A stretch of 64,000 nucleotides of DNA from Dimargaris cristalligena (lineage: Eukaryota; Kickxellomycota; Dimargaritomycetes; Dimargaritales; Dimargaritaceae), in the NCBI GenBank assembly GCA_027576995.1, contig JANBQC010000019.1, positions 47,256 through 111,255 of the forward strand, written 5' to 3'. This document shows positions 23,466-34,390 of the stretch, piece by piece (positions within the stretch are counted from its first letter, which is position 1; every line of letters starts with the position of its first letter). The translations under genes were made by a program, and so were the position numbers. The notes below the pieces were generated by a model. The model was not told the DNA's origin, made no database searches, and worked only from the letters and a program-made list of their open reading frames with translations.

Positions 23466-26400
23466 CTACTGCATCGGCGAGTCCAATAGTTCATATAACT
23501 CATCGTTCTCTCCGACTAACGATTTAACCAAAATGACAATGCTTTCCAGTTCATCAATGACCTCTTCTAGTGCGGCAGAGTAGGCGTACCAGTAGAACGT
23601 ACTTAAGGTGTATTTCCGGGTGGGTCGGTTAGATGCCACCAGTGGACGGCCTATCCCCGAAGGGCAGCTGCGGGCTTGGGGTTGATGGCCATGGCGGTGG
23701 TATTGCTTCGATCGCACTTTCCCTTGGGGTTTGGGTATATCAAAAGTGATACCCATGTCGTCATCTTCGGTGGAACTACTATCGGAGACCACAGACGACG
23801 AGTAATCATCATTGTCAACAACTTCATCGGCCTGACGGTGATTCAACTGGTTCCGGATTTGCTCAATCAAACGGATCCGAGCCGCCCGACCACTGGGCAA
23901 ATAGGGTGGGAGTGGGGTCTTACAACGGAGGGCTCCGGCGAGTGCACATAGATTGATCAGGATAGCGGAGGTCAAGTCGCGGCGACCATACTGATTAAAC
24001 GGTACAATGAAGGTGCAGTGCACCTGGGGCGATATGTAATCCGTGGTGGTGGACATGGAAATGAAGCGATCGAGAATATTTTGAATCCGGCTCAGAATTT
24101 CAGTGTACACCGCGGCGGGAAAGGGTCCCTGTAGGCGGGGTTCCAGTACGGCTTCCTGCAGCATCAACTGGCTGCGACCCAATAAGTCCTGCATCTTTTG
24201 GATGGCTTTCGCGATACTCGTATTGAGGTCCTCGTAGGGTTGGAGAACCGCCTGGGGCGGGGGAAATGTGGTGTAGGGATAGTCGGCATCAAGCGGTGTG
24301 GTCAAGGGAGGTTGGGATTGATAATTGTCGCAACTAGAAACAGTCATTGCCGAGGACTCCTTCCGTAAACGTTCTTGCTCCAGATGGAGCTTGAAGAAAT
24401 GGTTCTGCGGATTGAGATACGGGTGGATCACCAGTTTAGCCGTCAGTCGCGAAAACACAATGCCCAGCGTATCCAAGCCCAGCGCGGTAAAGTGCCGCAA
24501 CTCCACCCGGGCAATACGGGGCCATAGCCAGGTATTAACGACCAAGGCAAGTAAAAGACCCGTTAAACTGGTCCACAGGCGCTTATACGCCAGGGTCAAT
24601 ATCGTGTCGGACGATTGGACATTAGTATATAGTGTAAAGACAATGATAATGTAAACGGCGGCCGCCAGATACCCAACACTCTTGTGGGGCGTGAAAATGA
24701 TCACGTAGAAAGCGGGGACAGACAGCACGATGGAAACAAAAAAGAGGCCGTATTTATTGCCCCCGGTTATGTACCAAGCCACCAATGATATGAGGACCGT
24801 GTAGAGCGTTCCCAAAACGCGGTAGATGGACATGAGGAGCGTGCGGCCAATGGTGGGACTTAGTACTATGAAGGTAACCACGGTAATCCACTGCATACGC
24901 TGGGCTTGAAAGAAATGCATGGAGCTGTCGAACCAAGCCGGGAGACAGACTGCCGTCAGGGAGAGGGCCACCTTAACTGCATATTGGAGGTGGTCGTTTT
25001 TGATATATCGGGAAATAACCCATATTTGGTATAGGCAGGCCGCCCGGAATCGAGCCCAGATACTTTGTCGATTGACGAATGAAGCAGGGGATTCTGCCCT
25101 ATCCCGGTCGGACAGACGGCCGTGATTGAGGGATCGCCGTGGTGCAGCTGTGCAAGAGTCTGCGGGATCCGCCGCAATATCTGCCTGATTCATGGTGGTG
25201 GCCGCGCGACCTTGGTAATTTAGGGCAGAGTCGCGTAAGGGGACAGAGGCATTGTTATCCGGCGGGCGCCTTCCATTACTACGAGCCGAGTTGCTTTTCA
25301 AAGGAGGGGTTGATGAATTACACTGGGTATGGGTCGGTGGATCGCTCAACGATGGCCTTAGTGGATGCTCAGGCAGGGATGAGTCGACAGGTTGAAGAGC
25401 TACGGCCGAATACGCCGAGGATACCCCCGAATCAGGCCCGGCAGAGGGTAGTTCCGGCTGCTCTACCGCCACGGAATTGGGGAAAGAATATCCCATCTCG
25501 AGGGTCGCAGGGTGTGAGTCCTCCCCACCGGACCTTAATTTGTTACTTTTTTCACCTTTAAAGTACCGTGGGGCCCAGAAATGACCCAACCGGTCCCACC
25601 ACTTCGACTGGGGGGCGGAGGGGTGGCCTTGGCCAACATTTTCCGACTCGTTCGCAACAACCGACTCGGAGTCAGACTCAGTTTCCGAATCGCTATCTTC
25701 AATAGTTTCCTCAAACACTTGCCGCACCACTTCCTGGTAGTCTTGGTAGAGCTCACCACATTGGGTCGCAGTTGAACTAACCTGCCGGAGGCGATGGGGC
25801 TGATGGGTGGACAGGTCGCTGCTGAGAAGGTCATCGGTTTCACGGCTTTGGTTTGAGCGTGTCTGCAAACCAGTGGAGCAAGGGTTCACAGAGTCATGCG
25901 GAAGTTTCCCAAATTCTTTATCGCGATTCTTGTTTCGCTGGGAATAGAGCCTCCAGCTAGACAAACGCCGGTGTAGACCTCCCTGGCCCCGGGGATCGAT
26001 GGGTTTAGTTGACGACTTACGCGATGGGGAAGTCGACTTTACTGGCCGGCGTCGGGGGAATAAGCCATTGAGAGCCCGGGTACGGAAGTAGCGGAATATT
26101 TTCCATGCGTCACTGTTACAGCGCATCCACAGCTGCTTGGTTTTGGACCGAGTGAGTTGTAAAGTATGAATCTGGGTCATCAATGTCGACAGGAGGATAG
26201 CCACTTCACGAAGACTGAATAGGAAAAAGAAAATCAAAAAGGCTTCCTCACTGAGTTCATCCAAGGGCAGTTCGGCCACTGGTATACCCTCGGTATCACT
26301 GCCAAAATCCTCCGGTCGGTGGGGGCTGGATTCGGATTCGCCGTGTGAACCAGAGACGCCATTGCGACCAATTTCGCTGGCTGGGGGCTGGTGGCATACT

Positions 26401-28937
26401 TTACCAATTACGGTTACTTCCAACTTATCCAGCTGGGCAATGGCCCGAAGAATCCTATCGACATAGTCCTTCATATCAGAGTCGGATAGCGGGTAAATAG
26501 ACCTTACAGTGTACGGACTCGACTCGCCTGGCAGTCCCAGGTCGGCAGAATCTCTGAGGGGGTTCGAATTCAGTCGGAAGTGACTATGAGCGGTTTCTTG
26601 CTGGGTCCTACGGGGCTGATCGGGAGAATTTCCCAGGCTACTTAGCGAGGCCCCTGAAAAGAGTTGAGACAAAAGACGGGGTGGGGTAGATCGACTAAAA
26701 TTACCCTGGTCATCAATCCCAATAGTGTCGCTACTGGTGCTGAACTGGCCAAGGGCCAAAGCCGGTTCAGAATTAGTTTGATAGGGGTCCATTTTCATAG
26801 CGGAGCGAGTGGCCTTTTGGGTTTGTGATGCCTCCGTCTCGACTGCATCCGATTTGGGTAAACTCGAGCACCACCCTGCAAAGCGACGGTGGAGGCGCCT
26901 TAAAATGCCGACAGTATCGCCACTGGCTTGATTTTGGTACCGAGATTCAAGAATAGAGTAGTCGTGAATAAGTAGATCGTCAGGAATAGCATTGACGATA
27001 CGTGGAAGAGCCGATGAACGCCCTAGGGCGCGGCAATTTTTAATGAACTGGTGAGCACAGCGGTCGAGGGTCAATTCACACAGATAGGACAGGTCCTGAA
27101 TCGAAGGCGCGAAAGTTTGCAAAAGTTCCATAAATACTTGCCGGTTGGCCCTAGTCGAGTTCTCGGGTAAGCTAGCCTTGGAGGTCCTGGATACCGGTAT
27201 ACCTAGGTCGGGGCTATCGATATCCCCGTGGTGGTTGATGAAATCCTGGGCGTGGGCCAGAAAATGTTTGTTCTGGGCGGAGAGTGACATACTTCCTAGA
27301 TGCTGTGATATGGCCGACAGGGTCTTTTGGATTGCATTGAAGTCTTCGGGCTTGTGGTTCGAATAAGAGACCTCGTATTTGGCCATGAGTGCAGCCTCCT
27401 TCAGAGCGGACATTGCCTGACGAACCTTGGCCATGTGCGAGTTAAACTGTTGGGGGGTTAGAAGGGCGGATGAATCCCGCAACAGAAAGGCCTTAGTGGT
27501 AACATCCAATACCGCAAGAGTCCGGCACATGACGGCCAAGATGTGCTTCTCCATGTTAAAAATAGCCGAGACGGGGAAGAAGATAATCCCAGTGACTAGT
27601 GCAATATTAGCACCAAACACCATGGGTTTAGTGATGGACCACATTGAAGAAAGCGCACCTGATGTACTGTCAACGTTATTGGTCAATACCGTGGTCATGG
27701 GAAGACAAGACAGGATGGTGGTGATGAAATAGCGCTTATCATGTACCCGGACCAGGCTCACCAATATTACTCCAACAAAGAGCCATATGGCCATAATAGC
27801 CCGTCCGCCGTGATTACCATCAGGCAGATAACGCCGATTAAACTCCTCGGCAGCAAACCTCCCCAAGAGTGAGTAGCCGAATGTAGCGGCGGCGCCAATG
27901 TACGCCAGTACCATACATTCTATATGGGCCCCGAGGGTTGAGGAGGTGCAGAGAATAGCGGCCGTTAGAGGTAGAAGAAATGCATTGATTCCAATCCAAT
28001 TGTTTACACTGTCTGTAAATACAAACAGAGTTGCAATTGCCGAGGTTACCATGGCTCGGGTAAGGATGATCATAGCCCCAGGGGCACGAAGTTGGGTTAA
28101 CATAGCATCGACATGTGCAGATAGACCCATCCGCAGTCGCGACCAGCAACCGGGTGGTGGTGGTGGTAGCGGTGGCGGTAAGGAAGGTGAGGAAGAGGCG
28201 CGGGATCTTCTTTCGGGACTGTCAAGCTCGGTCGATTGTCTTCCAGGTGAAATAGGGGGCGTGCTCGAGTGGTGCGTGTGAAGTGGGGGATAATTAGTAT
28301 TGCAAAATGTGGGTTGACTTGGTTCCATTGGGGAGAGTACAGGTGTTGGCTTCGGGTCGACCATTCGCCCTATTATACTGGAGGGTGCCGTCTGGTAATG
28401 AGATACATTGAGGGTACAAGGCTCACCGTGGTTGCCCATGAGGGATTCCGAGTCACCGGCCGAGTGTGAAGTATGGTGGTGGTGCCCTGGGTGCTGGACA
28501 GGCCGCGAAGTTGTGAGGGGCGACTCGAAATTCACTACTTTACAGTGACTTTTAGGTGCAGGCGGCCATGGTGACGTAGAGGATACCCGCAAGCCGGACT
28601 CTTGGGCAACAAGAGGAGGGCCTGGGGGATAAGTTGAGGCCTGGGCTGGGAACGACGCATAAGTCTTGTCAAGGGGTAGTTCAGGCCCAGAGCCAGATTG
28701 GGCCAATGAGCCTAACGGCTCGTGTCCAGGATTGGGCTGAGACTTCCGGGGGTACCGAAGCGAGCTCCGGAATTTGGGGAGGGCATACGGTCGAGTGGAA
28801 TGGGAGAGGTGAACTGGACTCGCCCCAGAAAGGTCGTTGGGAATCTCCTGGCCAGGCCCGGGAGTTAAAAGAGGGTCAGGGCATAGGGCTAGCACGTTGG
28901 TGTGACTTGGACCGGAAGGTAGGGCAGGCGAGACCAT
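23466..28937 (-). CDS. FUSC / aromatic-acid-exporter-2-like membrane protein (BRE4-like)
   Basis: A very large, intronless membrane protein of 1823 residues. The N-terminal ~285 residues are Pro/Ser/His-rich and cytosolic in appearance (PPPLPPPPPG just before the membrane part). A first hydrophobic block of about six spans follows (from M289 to about residue 470, beginning MIILTRAMVTSAIATLFVF), then a long hydrophilic central region (about 500-1300) with Ser/Glu/Asp-rich stretches. A second block of about six spans comes next (about 1340-1475, e.g. WITVVTFIVLSPTIGRTLL and GLFFVSIVLSVPAFYVIIF), and then a C-terminal cytosolic domain of about 300 residues. This matches the fungal architecture of 'putative ER transporter 6TM, N-terminal', FUSC-like and DUF2421 domains, found in brefeldin-A-sensitivity proteins such as fission yeast Bre4. 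The substrate is unknown; relatives are proposed exporters of aromatic or organic acids. The ATG at 28937 is the first in frame and the start is not otherwise tested. Confidence 0.82.
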   Translation of the reverse strand: MVSPALPSGPSHTNVLALCPDPLLTPGPGQEIPNDLSGASPVHLSHSTRPYALPKFRSSLRYPRKSQPNPGHEPLGSLAQSGSGPELPLDKTYASFPAQASTYPPGPPLVAQESGLRVSSTSPWPPAPKSHCKVVNFESPLTTSRPVQHPGHHHHTSHSAGDSESLMGNHGEPCTLNVSHYQTAPSSIIGRMVDPKPTPVLSPMEPSQPTFCNTNYPPLHTHHSSTPPISPGRQSTELDSPERRSRASSSPSLPPPLPPPPPGCWSRLRMGLSAHVDAMLTQLRAPGAMIILTRAMVTSAIATLFVFTDSVNNWIGINAFLLPLTAAILCTSSTLGAHIECMVLAYIGAAATFGYSLLGRFAAEEFNRRYLPDGNHGGRAIMAIWLFVGVILVSLVRVHDKRYFITTILSCLPMTTVLTNNVDSTSGALSSMWSITKPMVFGANIALVTGIIFFPVSAIFNMEKHILAVMCRTLAVLDVTTKAFLLRDSSALLTPQQFNSHMAKVRQAMSALKEAALMAKYEVSYSNHKPEDFNAIQKTLSAISQHLGSMSLSAQNKHFLAHAQDFINHHGDIDSPDLGIPVSRTSKASLPENSTRANRQVFMELLQTFAPSIQDLSYLCELTLDRCAHQFIKNCRALGRSSALPRIVNAIPDDLLIHDYSILESRYQNQASGDTVGILRRLHRRFAGWCSSLPKSDAVETEASQTQKATRSAMKMDPYQTNSEPALALGQFSTSSDTIGIDDQGNFSRSTPPRLLSQLFSGASLSSLGNSPDQPRRTQQETAHSHFRLNSNPLRDSADLGLPGESSPYTVRSIYPLSDSDMKDYVDRILRAIAQLDKLEVTVIGKVCHQPPASEIGRNGVSGSHGESESSPHRPEDFGSDTEGIPVAELPLDELSEEAFLIFFFLFSLREVAILLSTLMTQIHTLQLTRSKTKQLWMRCNSDAWKIFRYFRTRALNGLFPRRRPVKSTSPSRKSSTKPIDPRGQGGLHRRLSSWRLYSQRNKNRDKEFGKLPHDSVNPCSTGLQTRSNQSRETDDLLSSDLSTHQPHRLRQVSSTATQCGELYQDYQEVVRQVFEETIEDSDSETESDSESVVANESENVGQGHPSAPQSKWWDRLGHFWAPRYFKGEKSNKLRSGGEDSHPATLEMGYSFPNSVAVEQPELPSAGPDSGVSSAYSAVALQPVDSSLPEHPLRPSLSDPPTHTQCNSSTPPLKSNSARSNGRRPPDNNASVPLRDSALNYQGRAATTMNQADIAADPADSCTAAPRRSLNHGRLSDRDRAESPASFVNRQSIWARFRAACLYQIWVISRYIKNDHLQYAVKVALSLTAVCLPAWFDSSMHFFQAQRMQWITVVTFIVLSPTIGRTLLMSIYRVLGTLYTVLISLVAWYITGGNKYGLFFVSIVLSVPAFYVIIFTPHKSVGYLAAAVYIIIVFTLYTNVQSSDTILTLAYKRLWTSLTGLLLALVVNTWLWPRIARVELRHFTALGLDTLGIVFSRLTAKLVIHPYLNPQNHFFKLHLEQERLRKESSAMTVSSCDNYQSQPPLTTPLDADYPYTTFPPPQAVLQPYEDLNTSIAKAIQKMQDLLGRSQLMLQEAVLEPRLQGPFPAAVYTEILSRIQNILDRFISMSTTTDYISPQVHCTFIVPFNQYGRRDLTSAILINLCALAGALRCKTPLPPYLPSGRAARIRLIEQIRNQLNHRQADEVVDNDDYSSSVVSDSSSTEDDDMGITFDIPKPQGKVRSKQYHRHGHQPQARSCPSGIGRPLVASNRPTRKYTLSTFYWYAYSAALEEVIDELESIVILVKSLVGENDELYELLDSPMQ

Positions 28938-31900
28938 GGGGGGAATAATGGATTAAACTAACCCTCACGGGTTGTTGTATGTGGGTTCGGAGAGTGTTGG
29001 ATACCCAGGGCCTATGGAGTACCAGCGAGGCACACAGTATAGGCAAGTAGCTGAGTACGGCTTTGAAGTAGTAGTAGTTAGGGGGGATACTATATAATAA
29101 TAATAATGTGGTTCAACAAATCAACTCCGTTGGTCATACATACTAAATAAAAAGATTAATTAAGCAGTGAAAAATTAAGATGGAAATTAGTGGGGATGGC
29201 AAAGGCTAGCTTTATGTATGGGAAAAATAGGAGGAAAGGAAGTTCTTCAATTGATAATGTATTTGAGATGGAGGAAGTTTACTGTTGGACTCATTTCAAA
29301 CGAATTGTAATTACATCAGCCAATTAATGGGTTATTAATAGCCGAGCCTTATAAGGGACCTTATGGGGGCAGAGTTGCGAGAAGAAGGCCCCACCACCAG
29401 TAGATGCCATAAGCGATAGGACAATAGATAAAGATAAGGACCGCCTTAAATATTCACCCCTGGATCTCACTCTATCCACAGTTCAGCTAGTAAACGAGCG
29501 GGTAAATGATGAGCCCGTCGACCTTCACACGTATTGCTTAATTCTAATTTGCTGGGGCTAAATATCATTACCAATCAGGATTGCGCTGGGCGCTCCTTCA
29601 ACTAAGAAAAGGGAGAAGAGTGGGTCGTCGATAAATACGAGACAAAATAAAGTAGAAGCGGGAAAGACCAGCAATGATGGATGGCCGTGGAATTTATTAA
29701 CCAGATGGGCAGTTATTGAATATCAATAACGTATTGGGTATATGCGCATATATATTTACATGCGCATATAATAAAGTAAAGTAAAGTAAAATGAATAAAT
29801 ATGCGCATATAGTAAAGTCATGTAAAGTAAATAGATACGGGAGATACCGATATAACTAAAATGGACGGCCGAGTGAGGATTAAAAACAACCACTCGTTGC
29901 TGTATTCCGCTTGGTGTAGTTGGAGCTTAATGGAACTTGCTTTATTTTTGGTCGCAATTTCTTCATATAATTGTCATTAGAATCTTTGAATAAAAGCAAT
30001 CCTAACTTCTAGTAGGGTCACTATCTATTAATATATATATCCCCCATAGCCATTCGTCATTAGGTTTAATATCGGCACTTTGCATATGTTTCTGGTATCA
30101 GACAGCATCAATGGATTCTACACTGTTGGGTAAATACACCACATCTTCGCCCAATGTATTAGCTGGCATTCACCATTAATACATAATATTATGCTGTATC
30201 AATTGCGATGAAGGCAATCTTGGCTATATTAATTAGTGGTGTATTAAACCACCCATGATCGGCAGTAATAGACGAATTAAATAGATTCTGGACCCTGTCT
30301 TCAAGGACAACTATTCAACACCGGCCTTGATCGGTCTCGATTTATTTACAGACGGGAATCAGATATAGGCAAAAGACCCGCCGACCCGGCAACTTGTCAC
30401 ATGACCATTGCATTATTTGAAAACAAAGCAAACCCTTTAATCTAAAATCGATTACAGATTGTTTGATCGAAATGAAAAAACAATAGCTGTGTATGGTAAG
30501 GAAACTATCCTTATAGCGTACCTCACCATAGCTGTTTTTGCAAGGACACATTCGTCTATGTAGATGTGGTCAATTCATTCGTACCTGACAGGGTGCCAGC
30601 TGGCCACTCGTTTGATGGATGGGGTGCCATATTTTTGTATCGACTGCTTCCGTTGCTACTAGTAAGCAGTTTGGGCGATATGTCGGCGGTCGGGGTTGAC
30701 CTGAGCTAGGGTAAACATGCCAGAGAAGTAGGGAGTCATCCAACCCATGTTGATAGGTATATGGAAGGGTGAAGCAGTAGGTAATATCCAACATCGCCCG
30801 ATGATTCCATGATAAACATACATTGAGTTGGCGCGCTGGCCGTTTATCGATTAGGGAAGGACGGTGGAACCACCACCACTTGTCCAGCCGGAAAAAAAGC
30901 TGCCATCAGGGAATACTTGTACAGCTAGTCCGGTGCTACCTACTTTTAATCTTTGCTCGATCTCCGCTTGAAGTATTATTTTGATTTAACCCCCATGTCC
31001 CTTTGTGTATGTTGAACCGCCTATCACCGGTTCTGGGAAACATTGTTTATGGCGAATTGGGAGTCCATTAGCAATAATCAAACTCCACCAGCGACAATAA
31101 TTAGACCTCGGGTTGCAAATACACCCAGACCTAGGCCAGCCCGATATGGTGTTCTTCAAGGGTGGCTAAAATGAATAAGGTGGACTGTATAATACAGGAC
31201 AAGAATCCGACTGTAATATATGAGGGGTGGGTGGATATAATTTTTACAGATACCAAACTCAAGTGACTGATAATAATTTGACCCACCCGTTTACAACAGC
31301 CATAAAGGGATGGCGGAAGATGCATTTGGTTGTCCACCGCTATTCAACCCGTCCCATTCATTGCCTGACCGTCAAATTGTAATTAAGGAGTGTTACAAAA
31401 CGATGTTTAACCTAGATTTTGGGTCTTTTTTAACCATTTATTGAATGCTAGGGGTTTACTATGTTTACAATACTAGCAGGGCTTTATCCATATTTCTTAT
31501 ACATAATCATTAATAGATGTTTGGACATTCAGCCAGTCGGGCGTACTGTTTGTGCTAAAGATACTAAATGACCCTTGCTGTGCAGTGTGAGCTGCGCCAA
31601 CTAGCCCTGGCACGCTGCTCAGGGTTCTTTCAAATATAACGGTATCCTTTATATCTATCATTGCACTGTACACGAACTAAAATGATAATGATGAAAACGA
31701 ACACTGATGGGCAAAGAGCACCATCAAACCAAACCATCTTTGTGGATTGCAGGCATAAAGCAGTTTCTATTCTATTGGTTTATTCGTCTTCCCTATTATG
31801 CTATTTTAGACGATCCCCCCCCCCTTTTGGCCGTTTTTCATTATTTTTTATTATTATATATATTATTACTACAATACCGAACCCAATATTCACATTTACC

Positions 31901-32059
31901 TACGTGTCCATTGCACTTCCTAGTTTCTATTTTTTTTTGTACCACTTCACCTGCTGCCATTATACAGCCCATCCGGCTAATTCGCGTGCATTGTCCATTT
32001 GGAGGCTTTCACTTAGCCCATCATCACCCTCCTTCTTTCTTGCAATTAAACTAGTCAGC
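28938..32059. other. Gene-poor AT-rich region of about 3.1 kb
   Basis: The longest stretch without a supported gene. It holds the FUSC-like gene's upstream region, a cluster of TATGCGCATA-like palindromes mixed with AAAGT repeats (29741-29832), and at its right end the CWC22 leader, which is pyrimidine-rich from about 31800. Scattered frames of 60-75 codons are not convincing. No tRNA-like cloverleaf was noticed. Confidence 0.45.
29741..29832. repeat. Cluster of TGCGCA-centred palindromes with AAAGT tandem repeats
   Basis: The hexamer TGCGCA, embedded in TATGCGCATA or a one-base variant, occurs three times in 65 bases (centres at about 29745, 29763 and 29804). Between and after the copies lie AAAGT/TAAAG pentamers in short tandem arrays (about 29773-29790 and 29813-29830). 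This is seen directly in the sequence; a role as a protein-binding site, replication-related element or simple microsatellite is open. Confidence 0.6.
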
Positions 32060-34390
32060 ATGGCCAAGCACAGCGCGTCTCCCTCGCGATCACGTACCCC
32101 CTCTCGTTCGCGCTCGCCCGCGCCGTCTTCCCATCGGCGGCGACGTCGACGACAACGCTCTCCCTCAGTTAGTGCATCTCGCTCTGACAGTCCTTCCCGC
32201 TCGCGTTCCCCTGACCGGAACCGCCGCCGCCGGTATTCCCGATCTCCCAGCCGTTGGCGAAGCTACCGGCGACGTCGCTCACCTTCCGATTCACGATCCC
32301 CAGATCGACGCCGTCGGTCTCCGTCCCCCATTCTAGACACGAATCCCCGGCGGCGGGACGAACGGGAACGGCAGAGGCAGGAACGCCAACGGCGGTTGCG
32401 ACAGCCTTCCCGTTCCCTTAGTCGGTCCCCACCCCCCCAGTCTCATCGGACTGCCCCTCCTTCCTCTCCGCCGGTCAAACCATTGGTGGCCACCAGTGGG
32501 GCGTACATTCCTCCCGCTCGGTTGCGGCAGATGCAGGCCGAAATCACCGACAAATCGAGTGCCGAGTACCAACGCTTGACGTGGGATGCCCTGAAGAAGA
32601 GCATTAACGGGTTTATCAATAAGGCCAACACCGCCAATATCAAGGAAATCATCCCGGAACTGCTTCGGGAGAATTTGGTACGTGGGCGGGGGCTTTTTGC
32701 CCGGTCGCTCATGAAAGCCCAAAGCCTGTCCGGCTCCTTCACCCCGGTTTATGCCGCTCTGGTGGCCGTGGTTAACTCTAAACTGCCCATGGTGGGTGAG
32801 CTGCTGGTCCAGCGTTTGGTCATCCAATTCCGCCGTGCCTTCCGTCAGAACCACAAGGCCAACTGCTTGACCACTACCCAATTCATCGCCCAACTTACCA
32901 ACCAGCGTATTATCCACGAGCTGCTGGCCTTCGAGATTCTGCAACTGCTCCTGGATAACCCCACGGATGATGCCGTCGAAGTGGCGGTTGGTTTCATGAA
33001 GGAATGCGGTGCCCACTTGTCCGACACCGCCCCCCAGGTGATCAATTCCATTTTTGAGATTTTCCGGTCCATTCTCCACGAGGCCGACATTGATGAGCGA
33101 ATTCAATACATGATTGAGGTGCTATTTCACATCCGCAAATCGCGCTTTGAAAAATATCCGGCGATTCCCGCTGAACTCGATATTGTCGAAGAGGACGACC
33201 AAATCACTCACCAAATTTCACTGGAAGATGACTCCGTCCGGGATCAGAACGAATTGAACGTTTTCAAATTCGATCCCGAATACGAGGCCCACGAGGCCAA
33301 ATACAGCCAGTTCCGTTCGGAAGTACTCGGCGATGCCGACGAAGACGACAGCGATGGTGACGAAGGTAGTAGCGGGTCAGGGTCAGACTCCGACTCGGAT
33401 AACGACGATGGCAATGTCAGCGATGACAGTGCCGCCGGAGGCTCCGGGCAGGCTCCCTCGGGAGCGCTAGAGAAGATCACGATTCAAGATCGTACAGGGA
33501 CCAACATCATTAATCTACGCCGGACCATCTATCTGACCATTATGTCGAGCGCCAACTTTGAAGAAGGCGTCCATAAGCTGATGCAGCTCCGAATCGAGCC
33601 AGGTCTGGAGATTGAGCTGTGCAACATGATTATCGAATGCTGCGCTCAGGAACGAACCTACCTCAAATTTTACGGACTCATCGGTGAACGGTTCTGCAAG
33701 ATTAACCGGCGCTGGGCCCACGCGTTTGAGCAGTGTTTCGTCGAAACCTACGAGACTATTCATCAATACGAAACCAACCGACTGCGCAACATCGCCCAGT
33801 ACTTTAGCCACCTCTTCGCCACCGACGCCTTACCCTGGCCGGCGCTGTCTATTATCACCCTCAGCGAAGAGACCACCTCGTCGAGCTCCCGCATCTTCAT
33901 CAAGATTCTCATGCTTGGTTTAGCCGAGGCGCTTGGCCTCCAACGGCTGCATGACCGGTTGAAGGACCCGGCCACCGCCGAAGCGTTCCAGGGCCTGTTC
34001 CCCATGGACAATCCCAGGCACACTCGGTTTGCCATCAACTACTTCGTCAGTATTGGCCTGGGGGCGCTGACCGTGGATCTGCGCGAACATTTGGCCAACG
34101 CCCCCAAGACCCTCCTGGGTCACCTGGGCGATACATCATCGGACTCGGACGACTCGAGCAGTGACGACGATGATAGTTCCTCGGGGTCCGGGTCGGATTC
34201 GGACGGCAGTCGCCGTTCATCGCGCTCGGCCTCCTCGTCACGGTCGGTGTCGCGGTCTCCTCGGCGCAAACGCTCGTCCCGGCGTTCATCAGGTTCCGAC
34301 GACAGTCGTCGTTCATCGCGCTCGTCAAAGTCAGTGTCGCGCTCCCCTCGGCGCGCTCGTCCGTCCCGGTATTCGTCAGATTCGGAGTGA
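32060..34390 (+). CDS. CWC22: Pre-mRNA splicing factor CWC22
   Basis: Spliceosome component that associates with the Bact/B* complex and, in many eukaryotes, recruits eIF4A3 for exon-junction-complex loading. Intronless; 776 residues from the ATG at 32060, preceded by an in-frame open leader that I exclude because of its Phe/Tyr/Ile-rich composition. Residues 1-120 are an Arg/Ser-rich (RS/RD) region. The MIF4G domain begins at about 169 (YQRLTWDALKKSINGFINKAN) with the family-typical NIKEIIPELLRENLVRGRGL, and runs to about 360. An acidic linker (DEDDSDGDEG) follows. The MA3 domain starts at about 485 (LRRTIYLTIMSSANFEEGVHKL) and runs to about 610. The C-terminal 80 residues are again acidic then RS-rich (SRSVSRSPRRKRSSRRSS). 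This RS-MIF4G-MA3-RS layout is like metazoan CWC22 and unlike the RS-free budding yeast protein. Confidence 0.94.
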   Translation: MAKHSASPSRSRTPSRSRSPAPSSHRRRRRRQRSPSVSASRSDSPSRSRSPDRNRRRRYSRSPSRWRSYRRRRSPSDSRSPDRRRRSPSPILDTNPRRRDERERQRQERQRRLRQPSRSLSRSPPPQSHRTAPPSSPPVKPLVATSGAYIPPARLRQMQAEITDKSSAEYQRLTWDALKKSINGFINKANTANIKEIIPELLRENLVRGRGLFARSLMKAQSLSGSFTPVYAALVAVVNSKLPMVGELLVQRLVIQFRRAFRQNHKANCLTTTQFIAQLTNQRIIHELLAFEILQLLLDNPTDDAVEVAVGFMKECGAHLSDTAPQVINSIFEIFRSILHEADIDERIQYMIEVLFHIRKSRFEKYPAIPAELDIVEEDDQITHQISLEDDSVRDQNELNVFKFDPEYEAHEAKYSQFRSEVLGDADEDDSDGDEGSSGSGSDSDSDNDDGNVSDDSAAGGSGQAPSGALEKITIQDRTGTNIINLRRTIYLTIMSSANFEEGVHKLMQLRIEPGLEIELCNMIIECCAQERTYLKFYGLIGERFCKINRRWAHAFEQCFVETYETIHQYETNRLRNIAQYFSHLFATDALPWPALSIITLSEETTSSSSRIFIKILMLGLAEALGLQRLHDRLKDPATAEAFQGLFPMDNPRHTRFAINYFVSIGLGALTVDLREHLANAPKTLLGHLGDTSSDSDDSSSDDDDSSSGSGSDSDGSRRSSRSASSSRSVSRSPRRKRSSRRSSGSDDSRRSSRSSKSVSRSPRRARPSRYSSDSE

